The position numbers were made by a program, and so were the translations under genes. A stretch of DNA of 64,000 nucleotides from positions 4,009 to 68,008 of the forward strand of contig JBEKRX010000029.1 of the NCBI GenBank assembly GCA_049518415.1. Direction: 5' to 3'. Of this stretch, positions 8,851 to 17,046 are shown piece by piece (position 1 is the stretch's first letter; the number at the start of each line of letters is the position of its first letter). This DNA is from CAVQND01 sp049518415. Lineage in GTDB: Bacteria; Verrucomicrobiota; Verrucomicrobiia; Limisphaerales; UBA8199. A model generated the notes under the pieces. The model saw nothing but the letters and a program-made list of their open reading frames with translations. It ran no database searches and had not been told where the DNA came from.

Positions 8851-9059
8851 ACAAGACCGAAGCCATTCTGACCCAGACGGTGGAGCAATTGGAGCGCATG
8901 AGCGAGGCATTGGCCGCCTTGCGCCGGGAACTGCTCCCCGGCCAGCCGAAGAAATTCGCCATCCTGGCAGAGGGTCCCCTCGAGGATATGCGGCGCCTGC
9001 AAACAGAGCTTGAACAACTGACAGCGGAAATCGCCGCAGCGTCCCCCGCCGCCGCCTGA
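8847..9059 (+). CDS. Small coiled-coil protein coupled to DUF6932-like gene
   Basis: This 70-residue protein (MNKTEAILTQTVEQLERM...) has heptad-like Leu/Ile spacing at both ends (EQLERMSEALAALRREL and MRRLQTELEQLTAEIAA) around a short PGQPKKFAIL linker, so it should form a helical hairpin or coiled coil. Its ATG overlaps the stop of the extended DUF6932 frame by 4 bp, suggesting a two-gene module such as a toxin-antitoxin-like pair. No family is recognised with certainty. Confidence 0.6.
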   Translation: MNKTEAILTQTVEQLERMSEALAALRRELLPGQPKKFAILAEGPLEDMRRLQTELEQLTAEIAAASPAAA

Positions 9060-9093
9060 AGGTTGAGCGGTGACCCAACGGGACGGAGACCTT

Positions 9094-9252
9094 CCTCCTT
9101 TCCCCCCTCCCATCCCGCCAAGGCGTGGTGGGAGGAGGGTCATCCGTTTTTCCGCCTTGCTCAGGGCCCCGGCGCGCCGGGGTCTCCCGGTGAGCGGGAC
9201 GGGACGGGCCTTGCCTGGGCTATTTTCTTCTTGCCCCTCCCGGGCGGCGGAG
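9094..9252 (+). repeat. Degenerate copy of the 240-bp inverted-repeat element
   Basis: The order of blocks is that of the elements at 36028 and 53694: a CCCCCCTCCCATCCCGCCAAGG hairpin block, then CATCCGTTTTTCCGCC, a Pro-type CAGGGC block, then GGGCCTTGCCTGGGCTATTTTC and TTGCCCCTCC. Terminal inverted repeats are not preserved. The 9060-9594 stretch as a whole holds no convincing gene, though a frame is open through it into the M81 gene. Confidence 0.6.
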
Positions 9253-9539
9253 GGCAAGTTCCCGGCGCGAATCAGCGGCGCCAGAGGCGGGCAAGGCTCG
9301 AACTTGCCTGCGGGTTGGGCTGGTGAGATGGACCCGGGGCGGCGTGCACGAACTGGCGAGCGGAAAGGCAATCAGATGGAGAACATCGACCTGGAAAGTT
9401 TGGAGGGGCATCGGGCCCATGAACGGGCAAGCCAGAGGCTGGCCGGGAGTGACGCAGGCCGGAGGCTTGCGCTGCCACGGTTCGTGGAAAGCCTCCATTC
9501 GCTTTTGCGGATGCATTGGGACCATGAACCGGGCGATTC

Positions 9540-9590
9540 GCGGGCGAGACGCCCGGGTGGCAGGCGGGACGCCTGCCCCACTACCTGCCG
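9540..9590. repeat. Short GC-rich palindromic repeat (GGCGGGACGCCTGCC type)
   Basis: The motif GGCAGGCGGGACGCCTGCCC next to GGGCGAGACGCCCG recurs at about 18479-18500 and at 56811-56909. Each is a compact palindrome, REP-like in character. It lies immediately before the M81 gene start. Confidence 0.65.
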
Positions 9591-9594
9591 GTTC

Positions 9595-11148
9595 ATGGAA
9601 GGCGCGAGCTTGCCTACGAACCGGCGTGAATTCCTGAAACGCGGCCTGGCGGCCGCGGCGACCGCCAGTGTCGGCTTGCGCCGCGGCGCGGCCGAGGCTG
9701 CCGAACCAAGCGCCCAAGCTGCTCCGGTCCCCGCCAGGCGCGTCTTGGTGGCGGCTTTCTCGCACGAGACCAACACGTTTCATCCGGTGCGGACGACGGC
9801 CTTCGGCTACGGGAGGGTGAGCGAGCAGTTGCTGGACGTGTGGCGGGACAGCGGCATCGTCGTGGTGCCGGGAGTTTCGGCTCATCCGGCGGGGGGCGGG
9901 ACGATTTCGGCTGCGGCCTGCCGCGAGGCGATGAAACGGGTGCTGCGCTCGGTGCGGGAGGCGCTGCCGGTGGATGCGGTTTTTCTGAGGCTGCACGGGG
10001 CCATGTACGCCGAGGAGATTGGCCCCGCCGAAACGGTCCTGGTGAGCGAGGTGCGCGCGCTGGTCGGCCCGGCCGTGCCGATTGCCTGCACCTTCGACCT
10101 GCACGGCAACATCCCGGCCCGGCTCGCCGCCTTTGGCGACATCCTGGTGGGCTTCAAGACGGCGCCGCACACCGACGCTGCGCAGACTGCCGAACTGGCC
10201 GGGCGGATTCTGCTGGATACCCTTCGGGGAAGGGTGCATCCGGTCTCCTATGTCCTGCCGGTGCCCATGATCCTGCAGGGGGAGAAGGCGATGACCACCG
10301 CCGAGCCGTTCCGCTCGCTGGTCGAGGAGGCGCGCCGGGTCGAGCGCGAGGGCGTGGCCGGCCAGGGCCAGCGGATTCTGGCGGCGACGCTGTTTGTGGG
10401 CTGCGCCTGGACCGACTCGCCCGACACGGGGATGTCGGTGGTAGTCACGGCCGACGGCTCGCGTGGCGCGGCGCGGGCGGCGGCGATTCATCTGGCCCGC
10501 CGGGTCTGGGAGGCGCGGGGCCAGTTCGCCTTCGGTTGTGAGACGGCGGAATTAGAGCCGGGCGTCACGCGGGCGCTGGCGGCGAGCGAGGCGACGGTGT
10601 TCCTGACGGACAGCGGCGACAACGTGACGGCCAGCACGCCGGGCGACCTGCCGGTGGTGCTGCGTCACGTGGTGGAACGGAAGGTCAAGAGCGCGGTGGT
10701 GGCCGGCATCAACGACAGCGCCGCGACGGGCCATTGCTTTGAGGCCGGCCCAGGGAAGAGGCTGCGGCTTTCGATTGGGGCCACCATCGAGAAGCGGTTT
10801 GGACCGCCCCTGGAGGCGGAGGCGGAGGTGGTGCGCCTGGTCACGAAACCGCGCATGGCAGTCATCCGCATCGGTGAGGTGGAGGCGATCCTGAGCGATG
10901 GTCCGATGGCGTTCACCGCCCCCGGCCAGTTCGAGCCTTGCGGCCTGGACCCTTTGAGCCGCAAGCTGGTGGTGGTCAAGGAGGGATACCTTTACCCGGG
11001 GCTCAGCCGCATTGCGCCGCGGCACATCATGCTCTTGACCCCGGGGGCAGGCGACATGCGCCTCGAGGGCCTCACCTACACGCGCCGGCGAAAGCCGGTT
11101 TATCCTTTCGAGCCGGAGACGACGTTCGACCCCACAAAGGCATTGTAG
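9595..11148 (+). CDS. M81-family (MlrC-like) metallopeptidase-type protein, TAT-exported
   Basis: The protein matches the microcystinase C (MlrC) family: FSHETNTFHPV at the start of the mature part, VDAVFLRLHGAMYAE, CTFDLHGNI and GFKTAPHTDAAQTAEL carry the family's His/Asp metal ligands. The C-terminal MlrC domain begins near TVFLTDSGDNVTASTPGD. I start at ATG 9595 because NRREFLKRGLAAAATASVGL directly after it is a clear twin-arginine signal; the upstream open frame runs through repeats. About 517 residues, slightly longer than usual because of the signal. It probably hydrolyses small peptides or amides outside the cytoplasm; the substrate is unknown. It is convergent with the GH2 gene. Confidence 0.85.
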   Translation: MEGASLPTNRREFLKRGLAAAATASVGLRRGAAEAAEPSAQAAPVPARRVLVAAFSHETNTFHPVRTTAFGYGRVSEQLLDVWRDSGIVVVPGVSAHPAGGGTISAAACREAMKRVLRSVREALPVDAVFLRLHGAMYAEEIGPAETVLVSEVRALVGPAVPIACTFDLHGNIPARLAAFGDILVGFKTAPHTDAAQTAELAGRILLDTLRGRVHPVSYVLPVPMILQGEKAMTTAEPFRSLVEEARRVEREGVAGQGQRILAATLFVGCAWTDSPDTGMSVVVTADGSRGAARAAAIHLARRVWEARGQFAFGCETAELEPGVTRALAASEATVFLTDSGDNVTASTPGDLPVVLRHVVERKVKSAVVAGINDSAATGHCFEAGPGKRLRLSIGATIEKRFGPPLEAEAEVVRLVTKPRMAVIRIGEVEAILSDGPMAFTAPGQFEPCGLDPLSRKLVVVKEGYLYPGLSRIAPRHIMLLTPGAGDMRLEGLTYTRRRKPVYPFEPETTFDPTKAL

Positions 11149-11243
11149 CCGCGTTGGGCAGCCGGATGGTTTTAGTACTGTGAGCCGTAAATACGGTGAC
11201 GTATTCGGCGGTCCTTTTTGGCGCAGACTTCGTTACTCGCACC

Positions 11244-14174
11244 TCAGTATCCCACCGCCTTCAACTGCTCGTTGAAGTCGGCGGGCAGAGCGGCCGACGG
11301 TTTGGCCGCGTCGCGGGCGGCAAAGCGAAGCAGGTTGCGGAGGAGCCGCTCGGCCTGGGGGACCTTGCCCAGGTTATCGCGCACGAGCAGGGAGTTGAGG
11401 ATGAACTGGCCGGCGCCGAACTTATAGACCGCCAGCAGCAGGCCGGACTGGTAACCCCAGGAGGCGTTGATGCCGCCGGCGACCGGGTCGGCGGCGGGCT
11501 CAAGGCCGGCGAAGACGACATCGGGAATCAGCTCGCGGTAGTAACTGTAATCCATTAGACCGCCCGCCTGGAGCCCCTCGAAGATGGGGTGGCGCTTGGC
11601 CCAGTCGTCGGCGTGGTAGAGCCAGCGGGCGATGGCGCTCAGGCGGCCCTTGGTCTTGAGCGGCAGCCAGCCCGTCAGTTGGTCGCCCTTGGCGTAGGTG
11701 TCAGTCGTCAAAAAGACTACCGTCGAGCCGCAGGCGATGCGTTGGGCCAGGTCCGGGAACACCGCCGCCGGGTCGGCGGAGGGCTTGCCTGAGGCCAGGA
11801 TCACCTCGCGGGCAGTCGGCCGGCCGGGCGCATAAGGCCGGTGCATGATGCCGTGCTCGGCGAGCCACTTGGCCAAACCGGTGTCCTGACTCATCAGGAC
11901 GACCTCGGCCTCGACCTTAGGCATCTCCTCCGAGGCGGCATCGACGAAGAACTTGACCTGCTCACCGCAAGCAGCCGCACCCTTTTCAAACGTGGCCAGG
12001 AAGCGATAGGCGCCTGGCGGCCCGTCGATCACGACCTCCTGGGCGAACACCGGCTGGACCATGGGCGGTTCGGGCTGGCTCTTGGGGTCGGCGATGCTGA
12101 CGGTGAGCGTCTTTTCGAAGACCCGCGTGAGGTCTGGCCCGACGACCTGAAGGCGGACCGGGTATTGGCCTGGGGCCAAAACGTCTTCATTGGCCAGAAC
12201 GGCCTCGAGCTTCACCGGCGTCCGCGCATAGACGTTGACCGGTTCGACGAACAGGCACCAGCGCAGCGGCGCCCAGGCATCGAACAGCGCGTCGGCCGCG
12301 CCCGGCTTGAGTTCGCGGAAGGTGGTCCATACGCCCTCGGCGGTCATGCCTTGATCGAGCGTGCCGGTGAGGCTGTGGCCAATGACATTCGGGTTCGAGC
12401 GGATGGCATTGATGCCCAGCAGCCGCTGGCCGGCCATCCGTGCGATGGACTGGGTGAAGAAGTCCTCCGGCCGGTCGAAGACCTCGGCCAGGCGATACCG
12501 CTGCCAGTCAGCGAGGTACTGGTCGCGCCAGTTCCGATAAAGCTGGGCGTCCTCCACCTCCGTCTTGCCCACCTGCTCGTACCAGCGGACGGTCCGCAAC
12601 AGGTCCATGGCGCTGCCGATGCCGTACTCGGAGAGCCAGACGGGCTTGCCGTTGCCGCTGAGGGTGCGGAGCGTCTGGATGATCTGGGCGGTGTGCGGCA
12701 CCCGCTGGTAGGGATGCAGGTCGGCCAAGAGGTCTTCCCAGGCGCTGGAGCCGGGGTTGCTGAGGCTGCCGATGGCCGTCTGGTCGAAGCGCCCGCTGTT
12801 GAGCATGACGAGGCGGGAGTCATCCAACTGGCGCACTTCCGGCAGGAGGCTGGCCGCGTGGCGGAAAACCGGCCCGTCGGGTGTCTCATTGAGCAGGCCC
12901 CAGATCGTGATGCAGGGGTGGTTCCGGTCCCGGCGGAGCATGCCCAAGAGCGACTCATTGTAGCGCTCCTTCATCTTGGCGGAGTTGCCCAGGCACCAGC
13001 CGGCGTAGGACTCCTCATAGACCATGAGCCCGAGCTCATCCGCCAAATCGAGCTGCTGCCGCTTGGCCACGCCCGCGATGAACCGCATGGCGTTGTAGCG
13101 CATCATCTTCTGGTTGATGAGGTCGCGCCGCAAGTAGTCGGGGTCATGCGGCAGCTCCAGGCCGATCGGGCAGCAGTTGCCGGTGTGCGAACAGCGCAGG
13201 TAAATCCGCCGGCCGTTGAGCCGGAAGGCGCCGTTCTCAAATCTGAAATCGCGGAAGCCACAGCGCACCGAGTGCTCGTGGAGACCCGCTTGGGGGTTGT
13301 CCGGGGAGGGCTGGCCGGTGAGCACCCTGGCCGTCACGCGGTAGAGGAACGGGGCCTCCAGGTCCCACAGCCGCGGGCCCTCGACTTTGAGCGTGGTCTC
13401 CAGGAGCGTGTCGCCGACCTTCAGCTCGGGTGAAAGATCGCTGACCACCAGTGTCTCCCCCGTGGCGGCCGGCGCGACGGTGAACCGGACCTGGCCTTGC
13501 ACCGCCTCGGGTCCGGCATTGCGGAGGTTGACCTGCACGCGGAGCTGGCCGGTCTTCCAGTCCGGACGGACAAAGAGGTCTTCGACCCAAACGGCTGGCA
13601 CGAGCAGCAACTCCACCGAGTCCCAGACCCCACCCTGGTCCCAGGCGCTGCCCGAGGTGTAGGGCAGGGCCTTGTTGCGGTGCGGCGTCTCGTTGAGGAC
13701 GAGGCCGTCGATGGGCTGGTGCGTAGGGTTTACGACGCGGACGGCCAGGCGATTCTTTGCGCCCGGCTTGATGACGCCGGTCACGTCGAACACGAACGGC
13801 GACTCACCACCCTCGTGCGCGCCCACCGCCGCGTCGTTCAGCCACACGTCGGCCTTGTAGTCCACCTGCCAGAAGCGCAGCAGCGTCCGCCCGCCGGGGT
13901 TGGGGTTGGCCGGGGCCGCGAACTCCTTCCAATACCAGGCCACACCGTGGTAGCCGGGGAAGGCATCCTGGATGATCCACGGCACCTTGGCCGGCTTGGC
14001 CTCAGGACGCGCCGCGGTCCACCACTGGCCGTCGCGGCCGGTGTTCTGCGGGTCTGGGGCGAGCAGCCATTGGCCATCGAGCGAAATGACCGCGGCGCCC
14101 TGTGTCGTTGCCGCCCATAGGAAGGCGATGGCAATGCTGAGCACCCTTTTGAAGATCTTGACTGGCGGTTTCAT
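11244..14174 (-). CDS. Glycoside hydrolase family 2 protein (beta-galactosidase/glucuronidase/mannosidase type)
   Basis: An N-terminal Sec signal (VLSIAIAFLWAATTQGA) is followed by the GH2 sugar-binding domain (around 60-190), an immunoglobulin-like domain, and a TIM barrel. The acid/base lies in IWGLLNETPDG (about Glu430) and the nucleophile in PVWLSEYGIG (about Glu516). About 300 extra C-terminal residues with a Rossmann-like, glutamine-amidotransferase-like look (EVVLMSQDTGLAKWLAEHG) follow. I start at ATG 14174 (MKPPVKIFKR), which has AGGA 6 bp upstream. It is divergent from the LarA-like gene with 84 bp between starts. Substrate specificity cannot be fixed; nearby uronate genes suggest a glycoside containing uronic acid. 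Confidence 0.88.
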   Translation of the reverse strand: MKPPVKIFKRVLSIAIAFLWAATTQGAAVISLDGQWLLAPDPQNTGRDGQWWTAARPEAKPAKVPWIIQDAFPGYHGVAWYWKEFAAPANPNPGGRTLLRFWQVDYKADVWLNDAAVGAHEGGESPFVFDVTGVIKPGAKNRLAVRVVNPTHQPIDGLVLNETPHRNKALPYTSGSAWDQGGVWDSVELLLVPAVWVEDLFVRPDWKTGQLRVQVNLRNAGPEAVQGQVRFTVAPAATGETLVVSDLSPELKVGDTLLETTLKVEGPRLWDLEAPFLYRVTARVLTGQPSPDNPQAGLHEHSVRCGFRDFRFENGAFRLNGRRIYLRCSHTGNCCPIGLELPHDPDYLRRDLINQKMMRYNAMRFIAGVAKRQQLDLADELGLMVYEESYAGWCLGNSAKMKERYNESLLGMLRRDRNHPCITIWGLLNETPDGPVFRHAASLLPEVRQLDDSRLVMLNSGRFDQTAIGSLSNPGSSAWEDLLADLHPYQRVPHTAQIIQTLRTLSGNGKPVWLSEYGIGSAMDLLRTVRWYEQVGKTEVEDAQLYRNWRDQYLADWQRYRLAEVFDRPEDFFTQSIARMAGQRLLGINAIRSNPNVIGHSLTGTLDQGMTAEGVWTTFRELKPGAADALFDAWAPLRWCLFVEPVNVYARTPVKLEAVLANEDVLAPGQYPVRLQVVGPDLTRVFEKTLTVSIADPKSQPEPPMVQPVFAQEVVIDGPPGAYRFLATFEKGAAACGEQVKFFVDAASEEMPKVEAEVVLMSQDTGLAKWLAEHGIMHRPYAPGRPTAREVILASGKPSADPAAVFPDLAQRIACGSTVVFLTTDTYAKGDQLTGWLPLKTKGRLSAIARWLYHADDWAKRHPIFEGLQAGGLMDYSYYRELIPDVVFAGLEPAADPVAGGINASWGYQSGLLLAVYKFGAGQFILNSLLVRDNLGKVPQAERLLRNLLRFAARDAAKPSAALPADFNEQLKAVGY

Positions 14175-14258
14175 AAAGTTCCTAATCCTGGCCCGTTTGA
14201 GTTCCAAAAACAATTTTCAAGATTCTATCGGCTGGAAACTGGTATAGTCTGCAGCGGC

Positions 14259-15518
14259 ATGAGCGAGCTCTTTCCACGATTCTTTCGCCTGGAGCAGGTT
14301 TTCCAGGCGCCGACACTTTCCGATCCGGCGGCGGCCACGGGCGCGGCGCTGGCCGGGTTGCCGGCGGCCAGGTTCATCCGGCGCGGGATGACGGTGGCCG
14401 TGGGCGCCGGCAGCCGCGGGATCGCCAACTACGCCCTCATCGTGCGGGCGGTCTGCGAGGGGCTGAAAAAGCTCGGCGCGGAGAGCTTCATCGTCCCGGC
14501 GATGGGGAGCCACGGTGGCGCCACCGACGCCGGACAACTGGCCGTGCTGGCGCACAATGGCATCACGGCGAGTGCGCTCGGCGTGCCGGTGCGGAGCAGC
14601 ATGGAGGTGGTAGAACTGGGCCGGACCAGCGAGTTCATCGTCTATCAGGACCGCCACGCGGCGGGCGCCGATGCCATTGTGGTGGTCAACCGCATCAAGC
14701 CGCACACTGACTTCCACGGCCCCATCGAGAGCGGGCTGCTGAAAATGGCGGCCATCGGGCTGGGCAAGCAGAAGGGCGCCCACCAATTCCACCAGGCCGC
14801 CGTTCGGCTGGGCCATGCCCAGGCGCTGCTGGCTGCCGGGCGCGAAGTGTTGCAGCGGAGCCGGATTGTGTTTGGCGTCGGCATCCTCGAGAACCAGCTT
14901 CACCAGACCGCCCGCATCGCGGCTGTGCCGGCGGCAACGATGGAGCAGGAGGAGATGCAACTGCTGGAGGAGGCGCGCCGCTTGATGCCGCGCTTGCCTT
15001 TTGAGGAGGTGGACCTGCTCATCGTGGACGAGATGGGCAAGAACCTCAGCGGCTCCGGCCTGGACACGAACGTCATCCGGCGCGCCACCGTGGGCAGTTT
15101 TATCCAGCCCGGTCCCAGTCCCGTGCTCCGCGTCTATGTCCGCTCGCTCCACCCGGACAGCCAGGGCAACGCCGCCGGTATCGGCCTGGCCGACCTCGTC
15201 CACGACCGCGTGTTGAGCGCGATGGACCGGCAGGCCACCTGGGTCAATGTCATCACCGCTTTGATGCCGGCCAACGCCCGGGTGCCGATGCACTTCCCCA
15301 GCGACCGCGAGGCGCTGGCGTGCGCCATGCAAATGACCGGCCGCGCCCAACCGCAGTTGGCCAAAGTCTTGTGGATTAAGAACACGCTGCGCTGCGAGAC
15401 CCTGCTCGCGTCGGAAGCGTATCTCGACGAGGCGCGCCAGCGCCCCGAGCTGAAGCCCCGGAGCGAGCTGGCGCCGCCCGCGTTCGACGAACGGGGCGAT
15501 CTCCTGCCGGTGTTCTAA
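14259..15518 (+). CDS. DUF2088/LarA-like nickel-pincer isomerase family protein
   Basis: The sequence follows the lactate racemase LarA N-terminal (DUF2088) fold: GMTVAVGAGSRGIANY, FIVPAMGSHGGATDAGQ and VVVNRIKPHTDFHG, where the KPH and SHGGAT segments match the cofactor and catalytic His regions of LarA homologues. LarA homologues are alpha-hydroxyacid racemases or epimerases using the nickel-pincer nucleotide. No larB/larC/larE genes lie in the window. The next gene is UxaE, so this protein may epimerise a sugar acid in the same pathway; that is inference. At 419 residues it is near the family's usual length. Confidence 0.8.
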   Translation: MSELFPRFFRLEQVFQAPTLSDPAAATGAALAGLPAARFIRRGMTVAVGAGSRGIANYALIVRAVCEGLKKLGAESFIVPAMGSHGGATDAGQLAVLAHNGITASALGVPVRSSMEVVELGRTSEFIVYQDRHAAGADAIVVVNRIKPHTDFHGPIESGLLKMAAIGLGKQKGAHQFHQAAVRLGHAQALLAAGREVLQRSRIVFGVGILENQLHQTARIAAVPAATMEQEEMQLLEEARRLMPRLPFEEVDLLIVDEMGKNLSGSGLDTNVIRRATVGSFIQPGPSPVLRVYVRSLHPDSQGNAAGIGLADLVHDRVLSAMDRQATWVNVITALMPANARVPMHFPSDREALACAMQMTGRAQPQLAKVLWIKNTLRCETLLASEAYLDEARQRPELKPRSELAPPAFDERGDLLPVF

Positions 15519-15594
15519 GCGGGCCATTTCAACTCAGAGTTTCCTTCCAGGGAGACGTCAGTTAGGCTGGCGGCCCGACGGTAAGCATTGCGTT

Positions 15595-16863
15595 ATGGCC
15601 AAACTATTGAAGCTGGAGAAATATTCGATTGGGGTGGGTGACCGCTTTGGGCGCCAGGCCCCGGCCCAATTGCGCGCCTGCCTGCTGGCCGCGCAAGCAG
15701 GCGCCGCCATCATCCCAGTCTGGAATAAATCCAACCGCGAGCACGTCCTCATCGGCTCTGAACCGGCCAGCACGCGCGCGGCGGCGGCGGCGGCCGTCCA
15801 GGCGCTGGGCTGGCAAAGGCCCTACCACGTGGATGCCGACCACATCCGGTTAGAGACGGTGGACCGGTTTGTGCCGCACTCGGATTTCTATACCCTTGAC
15901 GTGGCGGACTGGATTGGCCAAGCGGCCGAGCCAAAGGCCATCCGGAGTTTCGTTGAGCGGCATGAGGAATTGAGCGAGCGCCGGTTGATTCCGGGCCTTG
16001 AGCGGCCCTTGCAGATCACCCGGGCGGAGGTCGAGCGCGTGGCCCGCAAGTATCTCCTGGCGGCGGAGGCAGCGGGCAAGCTTTACCGGCATATTGCAGC
16101 GAAAAGGGGCCAGGACCCGTTCATCACCGAGGTTTCCATGGATGAGACCGACCGCCCGCAAACCCCGCCGGAGCTGCTGGTGATTCTGGCGGCGCTGGCC
16201 GACGAGCGAATCCCTTTGCAGACCATCGCGCCCAGGTTCACCGGCCGGTTCAATAAGGGCGTGGATTACGTCGGCAATGTGGCGCAATTCGAGCAAGAGT
16301 TTAATGAGGACCTGGCCGTGATTGCCTTCGCCGTGAAGCAATACGAACTGCCGGCCACCCTCAAGCTCAGTGTGCACTCCGGCAGTGACAAGTTCTCCCT
16401 CTACGGTCCCATGCGCCGGGCTTTGGCGCGGTTCCAGGCCGGCCTGCACCTCAAGACGGCGGGCACGACCTGGCTGGCCGAGGTGATTGGGCTGGCCGAG
16501 GCCGGCGGCAGCGGGCTGGCGCTGGCCAAGGAAATTTACAGCGAAGCACTCGATCAGGTGGACGAGCTCTGCGCGCCCTACGCCACGGTAATCGATATTG
16601 ACCGCCAGAAGCTGCCGCCAGCGGCGGCGGTCCAAGGATGGAGGGCGGAGCAATTTGTCTCGGCGCTGCGGCATGACCAGACCAACCGGGCCTATAATCC
16701 GCACCTGCGCCAATTGCTGCACGTGGGCTACAAGATTGCCGCCCACAAGGGAAAGCGCTATTTGGAGGCGCTCGACACCCACCAGGCGACCGTCGCCAGG
16801 AACGTCACGCAGAACCTTTACGAGCGGCATCTCAAACCGCTGTTCCTGAGCGGTGACCGGTGA
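15595..16863 (+). CDS. uxaE: Tagaturonate/fructuronate epimerase-family protein
   Basis: This 422-residue protein matches the UxaE family: KYSIGVGDRFG at the N-terminus, HVDADHIRLETVDRFVPHSDFYTLDVADW with metal-binding Asp/His residues, EVSMDETDRPQTP, and KLSVHSGSDKFSLY near the C-terminal third. UxaE interconverts D-tagaturonate and D-fructuronate, bridging galacturonate and glucuronate breakdown. It follows the LarA-like gene by 76 bp on the same strand, consistent with co-transcription. Cytoplasmic, no signal peptide. The ATG at 15595 fits the conserved start. Confidence 0.85.
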   Translation: MAKLLKLEKYSIGVGDRFGRQAPAQLRACLLAAQAGAAIIPVWNKSNREHVLIGSEPASTRAAAAAAVQALGWQRPYHVDADHIRLETVDRFVPHSDFYTLDVADWIGQAAEPKAIRSFVERHEELSERRLIPGLERPLQITRAEVERVARKYLLAAEAAGKLYRHIAAKRGQDPFITEVSMDETDRPQTPPELLVILAALADERIPLQTIAPRFTGRFNKGVDYVGNVAQFEQEFNEDLAVIAFAVKQYELPATLKLSVHSGSDKFSLYGPMRRALARFQAGLHLKTAGTTWLAEVIGLAEAGGSGLALAKEIYSEALDQVDELCAPYATVIDIDRQKLPPAAAVQGWRAEQFVSALRHDQTNRAYNPHLRQLLHVGYKIAAHKGKRYLEALDTHQATVARNVTQNLYERHLKPLFLSGDR

Positions 16864-16915
16864 TCGGTGATTGGCGACTGGTGATTGGCGATCGGCGATT
16901 GGCGATTGGCGATGC
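16857..16915 (+). repeat. Degenerate short tandem array (GATTGGCGAT units)
   Basis: Eight- to nine-base units such as GGTGATTGGCGACT and GGCGATTGGCGATC follow one another directly after the uxaE stop. A related GAATGGCGAACG array lies at 36979-37110. The rest of the gap to 17047 has short repeated TTTGACTTATTTAACTCG words. Confidence 0.65.
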
Positions 16916-17046
16916 GAGCCCCGGGTTCAGGCGCCAGCCACCAGTCAGCGATCACTTCCGCGCCCCTCGACGCGGAGGACTTTTCACCGGTTCTACAGCT
17001 TATTTAACTTGTTTAGCCCATTTGACTTATTTAACTCGTTTGACCC

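Noticed and set aside
11841..13433. 530-codon plus-strand ORF opposite GH2
   Set aside because: No motif content; the minus frame has the GH2 catalytic motifs and signal peptide.
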